From positions 153,007 to 217,006 of the forward strand of contig CAWGTB010000016.1 in the NCBI GenBank assembly GCA_963825405.1: a stretch of DNA of 64,000 nucleotides, written 5' to 3'. The notes under the pieces were generated by a model, which ran no database searches, had not been told where the DNA came from, and saw nothing but the letters and a program-made list of their open reading frames with translations. Positions 38,156 through 46,849 of the stretch are shown here, piece after piece; position 1 is the first letter of the stretch, and the number at the start of each line of letters is the position of its first letter. This DNA is from JACPNO01 sp963825405 (lineage in GTDB: Bacteria; Acidobacteriota; Terriglobia; Bryobacterales; Bryobacteraceae). The position numbers and the translations under genes were made by a program.

Positions 38156-39367
38156 GCGGACTCAAACTGGCGTGCCGCAGCATGGCGCGCCACGGCATGC
38201 GCACGTTTCTGATGATGCTGGGCGTGATGGTCGGAATCGCTTCGCTGACGATTCTCTACTCGGTGGGCGAGAGCACGCAGCAGGTGACGGTGAATCGCTT
38301 CAAGAAAATGGTGGGCACGTTCGACACGGTGTTCATACGGCCGGGCGGCGGACCGATGCGCGGCATGGCTTCGCTGGCCAACGTCGATCCGACGCTGCGC
38401 TTCGAAGACGCCAAAGCCATTGCCAGCGAGGTTCCCGGCGTCCGCCGCGTTTCGATGATGCAGAGCGCATTCGATATCGACGTCAAGTATCGCGACCGCA
38501 CGTTCAGCACCTTTATCACGGGCGCTTCGGCCAATTGGATCGATATTCGCGGCGAGGAAGTCGCGCTTGGGCTCGATGATCACCGACGAAGACGTGCAGC
38601 AACTGGCGCGCGTGGCCGTGATCGGCGCCGACATCAAGAAGGAATTGTTCCCCGATGAAGAAGCGATTGGCAAGACGCTGCGCATCGGCGAGGTGCCGTT
38701 TCAGGTGAAAGGAATTATGGCTTCGCGCGGCGCTGGACCGGGCGGCGGCAGTCTGGACAATTTCATTCTGATTCCGGTGACCACGGCTTCGCGCAGGCTG
38801 TTCAATCGCGATTACCTGACCAGCGTTGCGGCGCAGCTTACGGATTCGGATCAATCGGCTGCCGTGATTCAGCGCATCACCGCGCTGCTGCGCGAGCGAC
38901 ATCACCTGGCTGCAACCGCGCTCAACGATTTCACGATCACGGACCCGCGCGCCATGGCGAATCAGGTGGCGCAGGTGAGCTCCACGCTTTCGAAAACGCT
39001 TACCGGCGTCGCTATCATCGCGATGCTGATCGGCGGCGTGGTCATCATGAGCCTGATGCTGATTGCCGTTTCGGAGCGCCGCAAAGAAATTGGCGTGCGC
39101 CGTTCGGTCGGCGCGAGCCGCCAGGATATCCTGCTGCAATTCTTGTTGGAAGCACTTCTGGTGTCCTGTCTGGGCGGGATCGTGGGCATCGCCGTCGGCC
39201 TGGGCGGCACCAACATCGTGGACCGCATGCAGCAGCTTCCCGTGGTACTGGCGCGCGACGTGCTGCGTCTGGCGGCCGGACTTTCCGTTGGTGTGGGCCT
39301 GCTGTTTGGCCTGTATCCGGCGTGGAAAGCGGCGCGCGTGGACCCGGTGGCGGCGCTGCGGTCGTGA
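38143..39367 (+). CDS. MacB-like ABC transporter permease 1, one frame break
   Basis: About 408 residues. N-terminal helix (LMMLGVMVGIASLTILYSVGE), large periplasmic MacB_PCD domain, and three C-terminal helices of the FtsX fold (VAIIAMLIGGVVIMSLMLIA, ERRKEIGVRRSVGASRQDIL). One extra G near 38573 separates the two frames. Works with the adaptor and ATPase upstream as a tripartite exporter, probably for a peptide, lipid or toxic compound. Confidence 0.9.
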
Positions 39368-39388
39368 TCCGCGTAGGAGAATCGCGCA

Positions 39389-40612
39389 GTGAAATTTGTC
39401 CACATCATGACGCGATCGCTGCGGCTGATCTGGCGATTTCGTCTGCGTTCCGCGCTGATGCTGCTGAGCGCGCTGCTGGGCGTTTCCGGCGTAATTGCAT
39501 CGGTGAACTACGCATCTGGCGGCCGACAAAAAGTTCTGAATCAGATTCGGCGCATGGGCACCAACGTCTTGTCGGTGCAGCCCCAGCAGAGCCGCAGCGT
39601 GGGTGGGCGTGCGCGCACCGGGGCAATCGTCACCACGCTGGTCGAGCAGGATTACGCCGCCCTGCGCCGCGATGTGCCGGTCATTCGCCGCTCGTCGGGT
39701 ATCGCCAATGGCGGTTTTCTCATTAAGGCCGGCGATCTGTCGAAGAATAATTGCGCGATCGTGGGCGCGGAGCCGGATTACATCCGCATCAAGAATTGGC
39801 CGGTGATGCAGGGGGATTTCTTCGACACCGGCGAGTTGCGGCGCTCGGCGCGCGTCGCTGTGCTGGGACACACGGTGGCACATGAGCTTTTTGGCGACGA
39901 GCCAGCCATCGGCCAGCGCCTGTTCATCAACCGCGTACCGTTCGAAATCATCGGCGTGATGACGGAGCGCGGCCAGGGACTGGATGTGACCAACGAAGAC
40001 AACCAGGTTTACATCCCGCTGTCGACGGCCATGCATCGGCTGATGAACGTGGATTATTACAGCGGGCTGTTGCTGGAAGTGGACCGCTGGGAAGATATGG
40101 ATGGAGCGGCGCAATCCGTTACAGGAATGCTGCGGTTGCGCCACCACGCATCGGCAAAAATTCCCGAAGACTTCCGCATTCAGAATCAGAAAGAACTGAT
40201 CGATACGCAGCTAGCGGCGGCGGAGAAACTCGGATTCTTCGTGCGCTGGATCGGCATGAGCGGCCTGCTGGTTTCGGGACTAGGCATTCTGGCGATTTCC
40301 TGGATTGCGATAAAGGAGCGGACGGTCGAGATCGGCACGCGGCGCGCGCTCGGAGCGACAGCATCCGACGTATTTTTCCAAATGCTATTTGAGGCCGCGG
40401 TGGTGAGCTCCATCGGTTGCGGGCTGGGACTGGCGGCGGGATGGAAGGCAACGCAGATCATCGCCGGCCGAGTAGATCAGCCGTTCGTTTTCGAGTGGGC
40501 CAACGCGCGCTTCGCCCTTAGCTGCGCCATCGCGCTGAATCTGTTGTTCGCCTTGATTCCGTCGCGCAAAGCGGCCCGGCTCGATCCGATTCGAGCGCTT
40601 AAATACGAATGA
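39389..40612 (+). CDS. MacB-like ABC transporter permease 2
   Basis: 407 residues, intact. Same architecture as permease 1: N-terminal helix (LMLLSALLGVSGVIASVNYAS), periplasmic domain, FtsX-type C-terminal helices (LLVSGLGILAISWIAIKERTVEIGTRRALGA). Two non-identical permeases suggest a heterodimeric transporter. The stop overlaps the next ATG (ATGA), so the DNA-repair protein downstream is co-translated with it. Confidence 0.92.
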   Translation: MKFVHIMTRSLRLIWRFRLRSALMLLSALLGVSGVIASVNYASGGRQKVLNQIRRMGTNVLSVQPQQSRSVGGRARTGAIVTTLVEQDYAALRRDVPVIRRSSGIANGGFLIKAGDLSKNNCAIVGAEPDYIRIKNWPVMQGDFFDTGELRRSARVAVLGHTVAHELFGDEPAIGQRLFINRVPFEIIGVMTERGQGLDVTNEDNQVYIPLSTAMHRLMNVDYYSGLLLEVDRWEDMDGAAQSVTGMLRLRHHASAKIPEDFRIQNQKELIDTQLAAAEKLGFFVRWIGMSGLLVSGLGILAISWIAIKERTVEIGTRRALGATASDVFFQMLFEAAVVSSIGCGLGLAAGWKATQIIAGRVDQPFVFEWANARFALSCAIALNLLFALIPSRKAARLDPIRALKYE

Positions 40613-40917
40613 CGCTGGATAAACTGCGGCAGGCGATCTGGAAAATTCCCAAAGGGAAAGTCGCGACTTATGGCGAGGTGGCGCGCGGAGCCGGCTTTCC
40701 CGGCGCGGCCCGCCAGGTGGTTTGGGCGCTACACAATGCGAAGGGCGGCCTGCCCTGGCATCGCGTGGTAGGCGCGGGCGGACGCATCCGCTTGCCGGGC
40801 GAAGCCGGCCTGGATCAGAGGCTACGCTTGCAGAGCGAAGGCGTAACTTTTCAGGGAGAGACCATCAAAATGAGCGTGCATGAATACCGCTTCGGCAAAA
40901 CAAAAAAGGCGAAGTAA
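40609..40917 (+). CDS. Alkyltransferase-like (ATL) protein, Trp in place of acceptor Cys
   Basis: 102 residues. Matches the C-terminal DNA-binding domain of O6-alkylguanine methyltransferase (KIPKGKVATYGEVARGAGFPGAARQVV), but the active-site motif is PWHRVVG instead of PCHRV, so it cannot take an alkyl group. ATL proteins bind O6-alkylguanine, flip it out and hand the lesion to nucleotide excision repair. Unusually it is the last gene of a PadR/MacAB exporter operon, coupled by ATGA. A genuine Cys-containing relative lies at 9772-10263. Confidence 0.93.
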   Translation: MTLDKLRQAIWKIPKGKVATYGEVARGAGFPGAARQVVWALHNAKGGLPWHRVVGAGGRIRLPGEAGLDQRLRLQSEGVTFQGETIKMSVHEYRFGKTKKAK

Positions 40918-40923
40918 GCGAGT

Positions 40924-41517
40924 CTACGGAATTTGCGGAACGGGCGTGATGGGATGTCCCAGCGGGCTCGGCGGCTGCGCACCCGGTTTACGAGGATTGC
41001 GCCATTTGCGCGGGCTGGTCTTGCGTACGGCAGCAGTGCGAGCTGCGACGTAGGCGGCCAGATCGTCAGTAGTAAGTTCGTGGCGAGCGCGGCGGGGCAG
41101 CGCCAGATCGAGCGTGAGCTTCCGCATACACAACGCCGGCCCTTCCTGCATGCCTACGTGAAACTTCACAAACAGTGACAGATCAGCGGTTACCACAAAG
41201 TGCTTTGTCGCTTCGCCGTGAGCCACGCCTTCGAAGCGATACTCCCGGATATTGCTTGCCTGATCGAAACCCGCGTAGCGCAACTGCATGGGGCCATCCG
41301 TTTTCCGCGCGACTCGGGAGAGTACCAGCTCGCGCTGCACGCGCACGGCGCTCTGGCTCCGTGCTTCCAGGTCGAAGCTGACCTCCTGCCCGGCGGCCAG
41401 GAAATCGAATTGATGCCCTAAAACAGCCGAGGCGTGAAAATGAACGCGGCTGCCATCCTCGGCGCGAATAAAACCAGCTCGTCTTTCGGTGATCAGTTCC
41501 TCGACGGTTCCCGTCAC
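40924..41517 (-). CDS. Cold-shock-domain-like protein with conserved C-terminal extension
   Basis: 197 residues from GTG 41517, overlapping the stop of the upstream gene in GTGA. Residues 1-65 look like a diverged cold-shock/S1-like RNA-binding domain (ITERRAGFIRAEDGSRVHFHASAVLG, EVSFDLEAR). Residues 75-165 form a second domain (LRYAGFDQASNIREYRFEGVA, HFVVTADLSLFVKFHVGMQEGPALCMRKL) that I have seen alone in acidobacteria but cannot name. The tail is basic and proline-rich. Probably binds RNA or single-stranded DNA; last gene of a three-gene set. Confidence 0.72.
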   Translation of the reverse strand: MTGTVEELITERRAGFIRAEDGSRVHFHASAVLGHQFDFLAAGQEVSFDLEARSQSAVRVQRELVLSRVARKTDGPMQLRYAGFDQASNIREYRFEGVAHGEATKHFVVTADLSLFVKFHVGMQEGPALCMRKLTLDLALPRRARHELTTDDLAAYVAARTAAVRKTSPRKWRNPRKPGAQPPSPLGHPITPVPQIP

Positions 41518-41768
41518 ACTGTCTCACTCGACGGTGTGGCCGGGTGAACGAGGGTGCCTTCTTCCGGGGAGTCCGCTGCTTCTCCGGAGTCGATGCCTTC
41601 GCCGTCCATTACGTCGCCGTCAATAACGTCGAGGTCACCAGAGTCGCTGCCACCAATTTGCTTTTGCAGCTTGCGTTGTACTCGCTTGGCGGCTTTGTCC
41701 CGCGCCTTATCGAGACGAGCAAGTTCTTTCTGCCGTTTTTTGAAAGTTGTGCGCGACCGCGAAGCCAT
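41514..41768 (-). CDS. Small basic-helix protein with acidic tail
   Basis: 84 residues from ATG 41768 after a good ribosome site (GGAGGGCTCT). The first ~40 residues are a highly basic helix (RTTFKKRQKELARLDKARDKAAKRVQRKL) and the rest is acidic and Ser/Asp/Glu-rich (DVIDGDVMDGEGIDSGEA). The split charge suggests a nucleic-acid or ribosome-binding helix with an autoinhibitory or solubilising tail. It sits between RRM and cold-shock-domain genes, which supports an RNA role. Confidence 0.75.
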   Translation of the reverse strand: MASRSRTTFKKRQKELARLDKARDKAAKRVQRKLQKQIGGSDSGDLDVIDGDVMDGEGIDSGEAADSPEEGTLVHPATPSSETV

Positions 41769-41828
41769 AGAGCCCTCCTTCCCCAATACCGGCCGTCGCC
41801 AAACCGCGCGGCCGGGCAACCGCTGAGC

Positions 41829-42176
41829 TTACCAGCGAGGCTCGCGCCGTTGACGGGGAGCGCCACCGCCACCACCGCCGCGTCCGCCGCGGAAATTACC
41901 GCCGCCTCCGCCGCCTGATCCGCCCCGGTCCACTTTCGGCCGGGCCTCGTTCACATTGAGCGCCCGTCCGCCCAAATTGTGCCCGTTCAACGCTGCGATG
42001 GCGCGATCTGCTTCGGCTGCGTCCGTCATTTCCACAAACGCAAAACCACGCGAGCGGCCGGTTTCCCGATCGGTCATCAAATTGACGCGTTCCACCGTGC
42101 CATGTGCCTCGAAGAGGGACCGAATCGCCTCTTCAGTGGCGCCGAAATCCAAGTTGCCTACGAAAATATTTTTCAC
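41829..42176 (-). CDS. RRM-domain RNA-binding protein with Gly/Arg-rich tail
   Basis: 115 residues. RNP2 motif KNIFVGNLDF at the N-terminus and RNP1 GRSRGFAFVEM near residue 45 define a complete RRM. The tail is RGG-like (GGSGGGGGGNFRGGRGG). Bacterial relatives are cold-induced RNA chaperones. Ribosome site AAGGAGA lies seven bases before ATG. The 200-base region upstream, shared with the divergent hydrolase gene, holds no ORF and could carry a cold-shock leader. Confidence 0.93.
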   Translation of the reverse strand: MKNIFVGNLDFGATEEAIRSLFEAHGTVERVNLMTDRETGRSRGFAFVEMTDAAEADRAIAALNGHNLGGRALNVNEARPKVDRGGSGGGGGGNFRGGRGGGGGGAPRQRREPRW

Positions 42177-42374
42177 CGAATCTCCTTACTATTTGAATGC
42201 GGGTACCACGAGGCAGAATCGCATCTCGGCCAGGTTCTACGGGACAATCAAATGTATTTTTAGTGTAGCAGGTTTCCCCTGGGAACGCTTCTGTATATGG
42301 CTTTAAGCGTCACTGGCCAACCTCGACAGGCAGCGGACTGTGGGATAATTCTCCTTTCAAAATGAGAGCCAACT

Positions 42375-43247
42375 ATGCCTGAAACGGTCGCGGACACCCC
42401 TCAGCAAACAACCTTAGGCCGGCGCGATTTCCTGGTCACCAAACTGACCACCGGATTTGCCTTGGCCACTCTGCCGATATCGGCTGCGACGATCACCACC
42501 GACAGCGAAGGCCTGGAAGCCGGGGAGATTTCGATCCCCGTCGGCGACGGTAAAATTCCCGGCTACCGGGCGTCGCCGAAGAAGGGCACGGCGTTCCCGG
42601 TAGTGCTGGTGGTCCAGGAAATCTTCGGCGTACACGAGCACATCAAGGACCTGTGCCGCCGGTTCGGCAAGCTGGGTTACCTGGCGATTGCACCGGAACT
42701 CTATGCACGCCAAGGGGATGTCGCGGGCATGACCGACGTCCAGGCCATCATTTCGAAAGTGGTTTCCAAGGTGCCCGATGCGCAAGTGATGTCCGATCTG
42801 GATGCCACCGTGGCCTGGGCGGCGAAATCCGGCAAGGGGAACACCGCCAAACTCGCCATCACCGGCTTTTGCTGGGGCGGGCGCATCGTCTGGCTGTATT
42901 CGGCGCACAATCCGCAACTGAAAGCCGGCGTGGCGTGGTACGGGCGCCTGGTTGGACAGGCTAGCGATCAGCAACCCAAGCATCCGGTGGATTTGGCCGC
43001 CTCACTGCACGCGCCCGTGCTGGGACTTTATGGCGCGCAGGATCAAGGCATTCCTCAGGACACAGTGGAAAAAATGCGCGCGGCTTTAAAAACGGGCAGT
43101 GCCGCGGCGCGCGCTTCGGAGATCGTCGTGTATCCCGATGCGGGGCACGGGTTCAACGCCGATTATCGGCCCGGCTATCACGAGGCTTCCGCGCAAGATG
43201 GCTGGAAGCGTCTGCAAGAGTGGTTTAAAAAGAATGGCGCCGCGTAA
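42375..43247 (+). CDS. Dienelactone hydrolase family protein, exported
   Basis: 290 residues. A Tat-like signal (GRRDFLVTKLTTGFALATLP) is followed by an alpha/beta hydrolase of the DLH type with nucleophile Cys in TGFCWGGRIV, Asp in LYGAQDQGIP and His in PDAGHGFNADY. The family hydrolyses cyclic esters such as dienelactone. The natural substrate here is unknown. Overlaps the cyclophilin gene start by 14 bases. Confidence 0.92.
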   Translation: MPETVADTPQQTTLGRRDFLVTKLTTGFALATLPISAATITTDSEGLEAGEISIPVGDGKIPGYRASPKKGTAFPVVLVVQEIFGVHEHIKDLCRRFGKLGYLAIAPELYARQGDVAGMTDVQAIISKVVSKVPDAQVMSDLDATVAWAAKSGKGNTAKLAITGFCWGGRIVWLYSAHNPQLKAGVAWYGRLVGQASDQQPKHPVDLAASLHAPVLGLYGAQDQGIPQDTVEKMRAALKTGSAAARASEIVVYPDAGHGFNADYRPGYHEASAQDGWKRLQEWFKKNGAA

Positions 43248-43860
43248 AATCCTGGCGATTGCCGCCCTCTTACTTTCCGCCTGTTCGCAGCCTAAGCTGG
43301 CGAATGAAGCCGCTTCGCGTGATGAGCGCGCGCCTGATTCGTATCGCGTGACCTTCGAAACATCCAAAGGCACTTTTGTTCTGGAAGTAACGCGCGCTTG
43401 GGCGCCGCTGGGTGCGGACCGGTTCTACACGCTTGCCAAGAACGGCTTTTTCGACGGTGCGCGCTTCTTCCGCATGATCGCGGGGTTCGTCGTACAGTTC
43501 GGCATTCCGGCCGACCCAGCGCTGAACAAGCAATGGAGGGAAGCGAAAATCGGCGACGATCCAGTGGCGCAGACCAACCGGCGAGGTTCAGTTTCATTCG
43601 CCACCAGCGGTCCCAACACGCGCACCACGCAGGTATTCATCAACCTGGCCAACAATGCCCGCTTGGACAAAAGCGGCTTTTCGCCGTTCGGCGCTGTGAC
43701 CTCCGGCATGGAAGTCGTGGATCAGTTGTACAGCGATTACGCCGATGGTCCGCCGCTGGGCCCGGGACCCTCACAAACTAAGATTGAGACCGAGGGCAAC
43801 GCGTACCTGGAGCGCGATTTTCCAAAATTGGATTACATCAAGAAAGCCACGGTGCAATAA
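43234..43860 (+). CDS. Peptidyl-prolyl cis-trans isomerase, cyclophilin type, lipoprotein
   Basis: 208 residues from ATG 43234, which starts inside the hydrolase gene. A lipoprotein signal with lipobox LLSAC (Cys 17) places it in the periplasm, membrane-anchored. Cyclophilin core: FETSKGTFVLEVTRAWAPLGADRFYTL, ARFFRMIAGFVVQFGI, SFATSGPNTRTTQVFINLANN. Helps fold exported proteins. A short gap then separates it from the SGNH/MBOAT pair. Confidence 0.93.
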   Translation: MAPRKILAIAALLLSACSQPKLANEAASRDERAPDSYRVTFETSKGTFVLEVTRAWAPLGADRFYTLAKNGFFDGARFFRMIAGFVVQFGIPADPALNKQWREAKIGDDPVAQTNRRGSVSFATSGPNTRTTQVFINLANNARLDKSGFSPFGAVTSGMEVVDQLYSDYADGPPLGPGPSQTKIETEGNAYLERDFPKLDYIKKATVQ

Positions 43861-43871
43861 ACCTGGGACCG

Positions 43872-44957
43872 ATGCGGGCGATTATTGGCTGTGTGGCGGC
43901 AGTGAGCGTGCTGTTCGGAATCGACGCGGTGGTATTCCGGACGAATCTCTATCCGTCGGTGATTGAGCCGGGGTCTTCCGCCGGCGTTTATGAGCTGACG
44001 CTTCGCAAAGAGAAGCAGCGGCAGGCCGGCCCCGGTGAATTGATTGTCACATTTGGCGATTCCCGTTTCGCCTATCTACCGCGCCTGGCGAATGAGCTCA
44101 CCACAACTTCCGGGTACACCTTTACCAGCGCCGGAGTGGCCGGTAGCAATCCGCGCATGTGGTATTACATGTTGCGCGATTTGGATCCCACCGCGCGTCG
44201 CTACCAGGCAGTGGTTCTCGGCGTGGATGATTACGATGATGAGGACACGCACGCTGACTATGAAGACTACCTGGTCGACCTGCATTACATCATCAAGCGC
44301 CTGCGCCTGACCGACGTTTGGGATTTCGCGTCATCGTACCGGACCCTGCCTCATCAATGGGAAGCCTTTCGCGGCAGCCTCTTTAAAGGCCTGACTTACC
44401 AGCCGGATTTTCAGGCATTTCTGGTGAACCCGAGCAAGCGGATCAAGGATGTCCGCTTCATTCACGCTGGGTGGGCAGAATGGACCTACAACTTCGTCGA
44501 GGAAGATCGTAGCCTGCGCGGCCTCACGGTCGATTGGAAAAACATGAAGGCCAGCTACCCGGATACCTTCGATCCCGTCCAACGCCAAACCGTGCAAAAC
44601 GTGACCCTGCGCACATTGGCGCCGCAGACCGGATATCTGGCACGCTACCGGCGCAAGTGGCTGGGACGCATTCTGGACCGCTACAAGGGATCGCCGACAC
44701 GCATCGTTTTTGCGCGCCTGGCGCGGGGGCCGGTGCCCCGCCCCGATTATCTGATCGAGAAAAAAAGTAGCTCGATTCGCGAATTGATGGCGCGGCCCAA
44801 TGTGCTTCTGTGCGATGAACACGCTTTTGAATCGCTCGAACATCCCGAGCTTTTCAAAGATGCACTTCACCTGAACCGGGAAGGCAGCACGCGATTCTCC
44901 GCGTTGCTGGTGGAGGAAGTGCGACGCGTACTAGGCCCGCCCCGGAGCTTCAAGTAA
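43872..44957 (+). CDS. SGNH-hydrolase-like, AlgJ/DltD-type partner of MBOAT
   Basis: 361 residues with an N-terminal anchor helix (IIGCVAAVSVLFGIDAVVF). SGNH blocks: TFGDSRFAYLPR (Ser), AGVAGSNPRMW (Gly/Asn), and C-terminal DALHLNREG (Asp-x-x-His). Six bases before an MBOAT acyltransferase gene, the arrangement of alginate, cellulose and teichoic-acid O-acylation systems, in which the SGNH protein completes acyl transfer outside the membrane. The target glycan is unknown. Confidence 0.82.
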   Translation: MRAIIGCVAAVSVLFGIDAVVFRTNLYPSVIEPGSSAGVYELTLRKEKQRQAGPGELIVTFGDSRFAYLPRLANELTTTSGYTFTSAGVAGSNPRMWYYMLRDLDPTARRYQAVVLGVDDYDDEDTHADYEDYLVDLHYIIKRLRLTDVWDFASSYRTLPHQWEAFRGSLFKGLTYQPDFQAFLVNPSKRIKDVRFIHAGWAEWTYNFVEEDRSLRGLTVDWKNMKASYPDTFDPVQRQTVQNVTLRTLAPQTGYLARYRRKWLGRILDRYKGSPTRIVFARLARGPVPRPDYLIEKKSSSIRELMARPNVLLCDEHAFESLEHPELFKDALHLNREGSTRFSALLVEEVRRVLGPPRSFK

Positions 44958-44963
44958 GCTTTC

Positions 44964-46355
44964 ATGCTGTTCAACACCACACAATTCTTCGTCTTCCTCA
45001 GCGTGGTGTTGATTATTTTCTATGCGTCGCCGCGGCCGTGGAGAAAGTTCGTGCTCCTGGCGGCCAGCTATTACTTCTACGCGAGTTGGAATCCCAAATT
45101 CATCGCCCTACTGCTGACGCTAACCGTAATCGATTACTCAGCCGGTTTGTGGATTTCGCGAGCCGCGCCGGAGCGGAAGAAATTTGCACTGATTCTGAGC
45201 CTTTCGGCCAACCTGGGATTTCTAGGTTTCTTCAAGTACTACAACTTCCTGGCGGAGACGGTGGTCCAGTTGTTGCGCATGCCATCGCATGCTTTTGCGC
45301 TCGACATCGTGCTGCCGCTGGGTATTAGTTTTCACACGTTTCAAAGCATGTCCTACGTGGTGGATGTGTATCGCGGGGAGCAGGAAGCGATTACCAATCC
45401 CTTCGATTACGCCTTGTTTATCTGCTTTTTTCCGCAACTTGTGGCCGGTCCGATCGTCCGCGCACGCGAATTCTTTGGCGATCTACTCCACTGGCGGCCA
45501 CCGACGGGCGATGACGTCGCACGCGGCGTTTTTCTGCTGATGCTCGGCTTGACCAAGAAGATGGCCTTCGCGGATCAATTCGCGCAGGTCGCCGACGGGT
45601 ACTTCAAGAACCTCGCCGCCAATCCCGGAATGCTCACGGCATGGACGGGCACGTTCGCTTTCGCTATGCAGATTTTCTTCGATTTTTCCGGCTACACGGA
45701 CATGGCGATCGGCATGGCCAAACTGATCGGATTTCATTTTCCCGTGAATTTCCGCCGGCCGTATCTGGCTTCAAGCATCACCGATTTCTGGCGTCGCTGG
45801 CACATTTCACTCTCGCGCTGGCTGCGCGATTATCTCTACATTCCACTCGGCGGAAATCGCCACGGCGCGCTGATGACCTACCGCAACCTGATGCTCACGA
45901 TGTTGCTGGGCGGATTGTGGCACGGCGCCAGTTGGAATTTTGTGATCTGGGGCGGCTATCATGGCGCGCTGCTGAGCATCGAGCGCCTGCTGCGCGGCAA
46001 CAAGCCGGAGACCGCGCCGCGCTGGTGGCTCTATCCGTTCCATGCGGTTTTGACTTTTGGACTGGTGCTGATTAGCTGGGTATTCTTCCGCGCGGCAACG
46101 CTGGCGGACAGTTTTCAGGTAATCGGGCAGATGTTTACCGGCGCGCCGGGCAAAGTTCTGTTGAACACCTGGCAATTCGGGTTGGTCGGCGTCGCGCTGG
46201 TGCTCGCTGTGGGAGAAGAAAAAGCGGAATGGTTCGACCGCTTGTCGGTTGGACCCGCGTGGGCATACGCGGCAGGCCTCACGTCCATGCTGCTTTGCCT
46301 GGAGCTGTTCGGGGTGACGGATGTCACCATACCGTTCGTCTATTTTCAGTTCTGA
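44964..46355 (+). CDS. MBOAT-family membrane O-acyltransferase (AlgI-like)
   Basis: 463 residues, about 11 membrane segments. Family signatures include FFPQLVAGPIVRAREF, FSGYTDMAIGMAKLIGF, SRWLRDYLYIPLGGNRHG and the catalytic His in LGGLWHGASWNFVIWG. Passes acyl groups across the inner membrane to the SGNH partner encoded directly upstream, for O-acetylation of a cell-surface polymer. Frame intact. Twelve bases separate it from the next gene. Confidence 0.95.
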   Translation: MLFNTTQFFVFLSVVLIIFYASPRPWRKFVLLAASYYFYASWNPKFIALLLTLTVIDYSAGLWISRAAPERKKFALILSLSANLGFLGFFKYYNFLAETVVQLLRMPSHAFALDIVLPLGISFHTFQSMSYVVDVYRGEQEAITNPFDYALFICFFPQLVAGPIVRAREFFGDLLHWRPPTGDDVARGVFLLMLGLTKKMAFADQFAQVADGYFKNLAANPGMLTAWTGTFAFAMQIFFDFSGYTDMAIGMAKLIGFHFPVNFRRPYLASSITDFWRRWHISLSRWLRDYLYIPLGGNRHGALMTYRNLMLTMLLGGLWHGASWNFVIWGGYHGALLSIERLLRGNKPETAPRWWLYPFHAVLTFGLVLISWVFFRAATLADSFQVIGQMFTGAPGKVLLNTWQFGLVGVALVLAVGEEKAEWFDRLSVGPAWAYAAGLTSMLLCLELFGVTDVTIPFVYFQF

Positions 46356-46367
46356 TAGGAAAACTCA

Positions 46368-46848
46368 ATGGCCACCCGATACGCCTTTCTGATCTTCATC
46401 GTATTTTGTACGACGATCCGGTCTCAGCCCGTTACGGCGGAGGCCGAAATACGTGCCGCTCGCCGGGGTTCGAACGCCGCCATTCAACAGTCGCGACATC
46501 AAGGCCTTCGCTTCCACGCTCGCCGACGACTTCGTGATGATCCGCGGCAATGGCGTGCTGGTTCCATCTCGCCAGGCGTACATCGAAATGTTCCTTCACG
46601 ATTTCGCCGACCCGAAAGCCATTCGCTACGAACGCATCGCGGACAAGATTGAAGTCTCGAACGCCGCGCCGCTAGCCGCCGAGCACGGCCATTGGATCGG
46701 GAGGCTGCCGGACGGCACGCAAGCCTATGGCGGCAGCTATATGGCGATGTGGCGCCGAACCGAAGCGGGCTGGAAAATCCGATCCGAATTGTTCGTCGTG
46801 CTCTCTTGCAGTGACGACGCCTCCTGTGCCGGCTATCGCAAGCCGTGA
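46368..46848 (+). CDS. Secreted NTF2-fold (DUF4440/SnoaL-like) protein, one frame break
   Basis: About 159 residues. Signal-like N-terminus (MATRYAFLIFIVFCTTIRS), then EAEIRAARRGSNAAIQ; one extra C near 46490 must be removed to read SRDIKAFASTLADDFVMIRGNG. The rest is typical: DKIEVSNAAPLAAEHGHW, YGGSYMAMWRRTEAGWKIRSELF. A small cone-shaped fold that binds or isomerises small molecules. No catalytic pair can be assigned. It converges with the GH127 gene. Confidence 0.8.
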
Positions 46849-46849
46849 A

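Noticed and set aside
38516..40147. 543-codon open frame on the minus strand
   Set aside because: Antisense shadow of the two MacB-like permeases. His/Arg/Gln-rich without any domain, as expected in GC-rich DNA.
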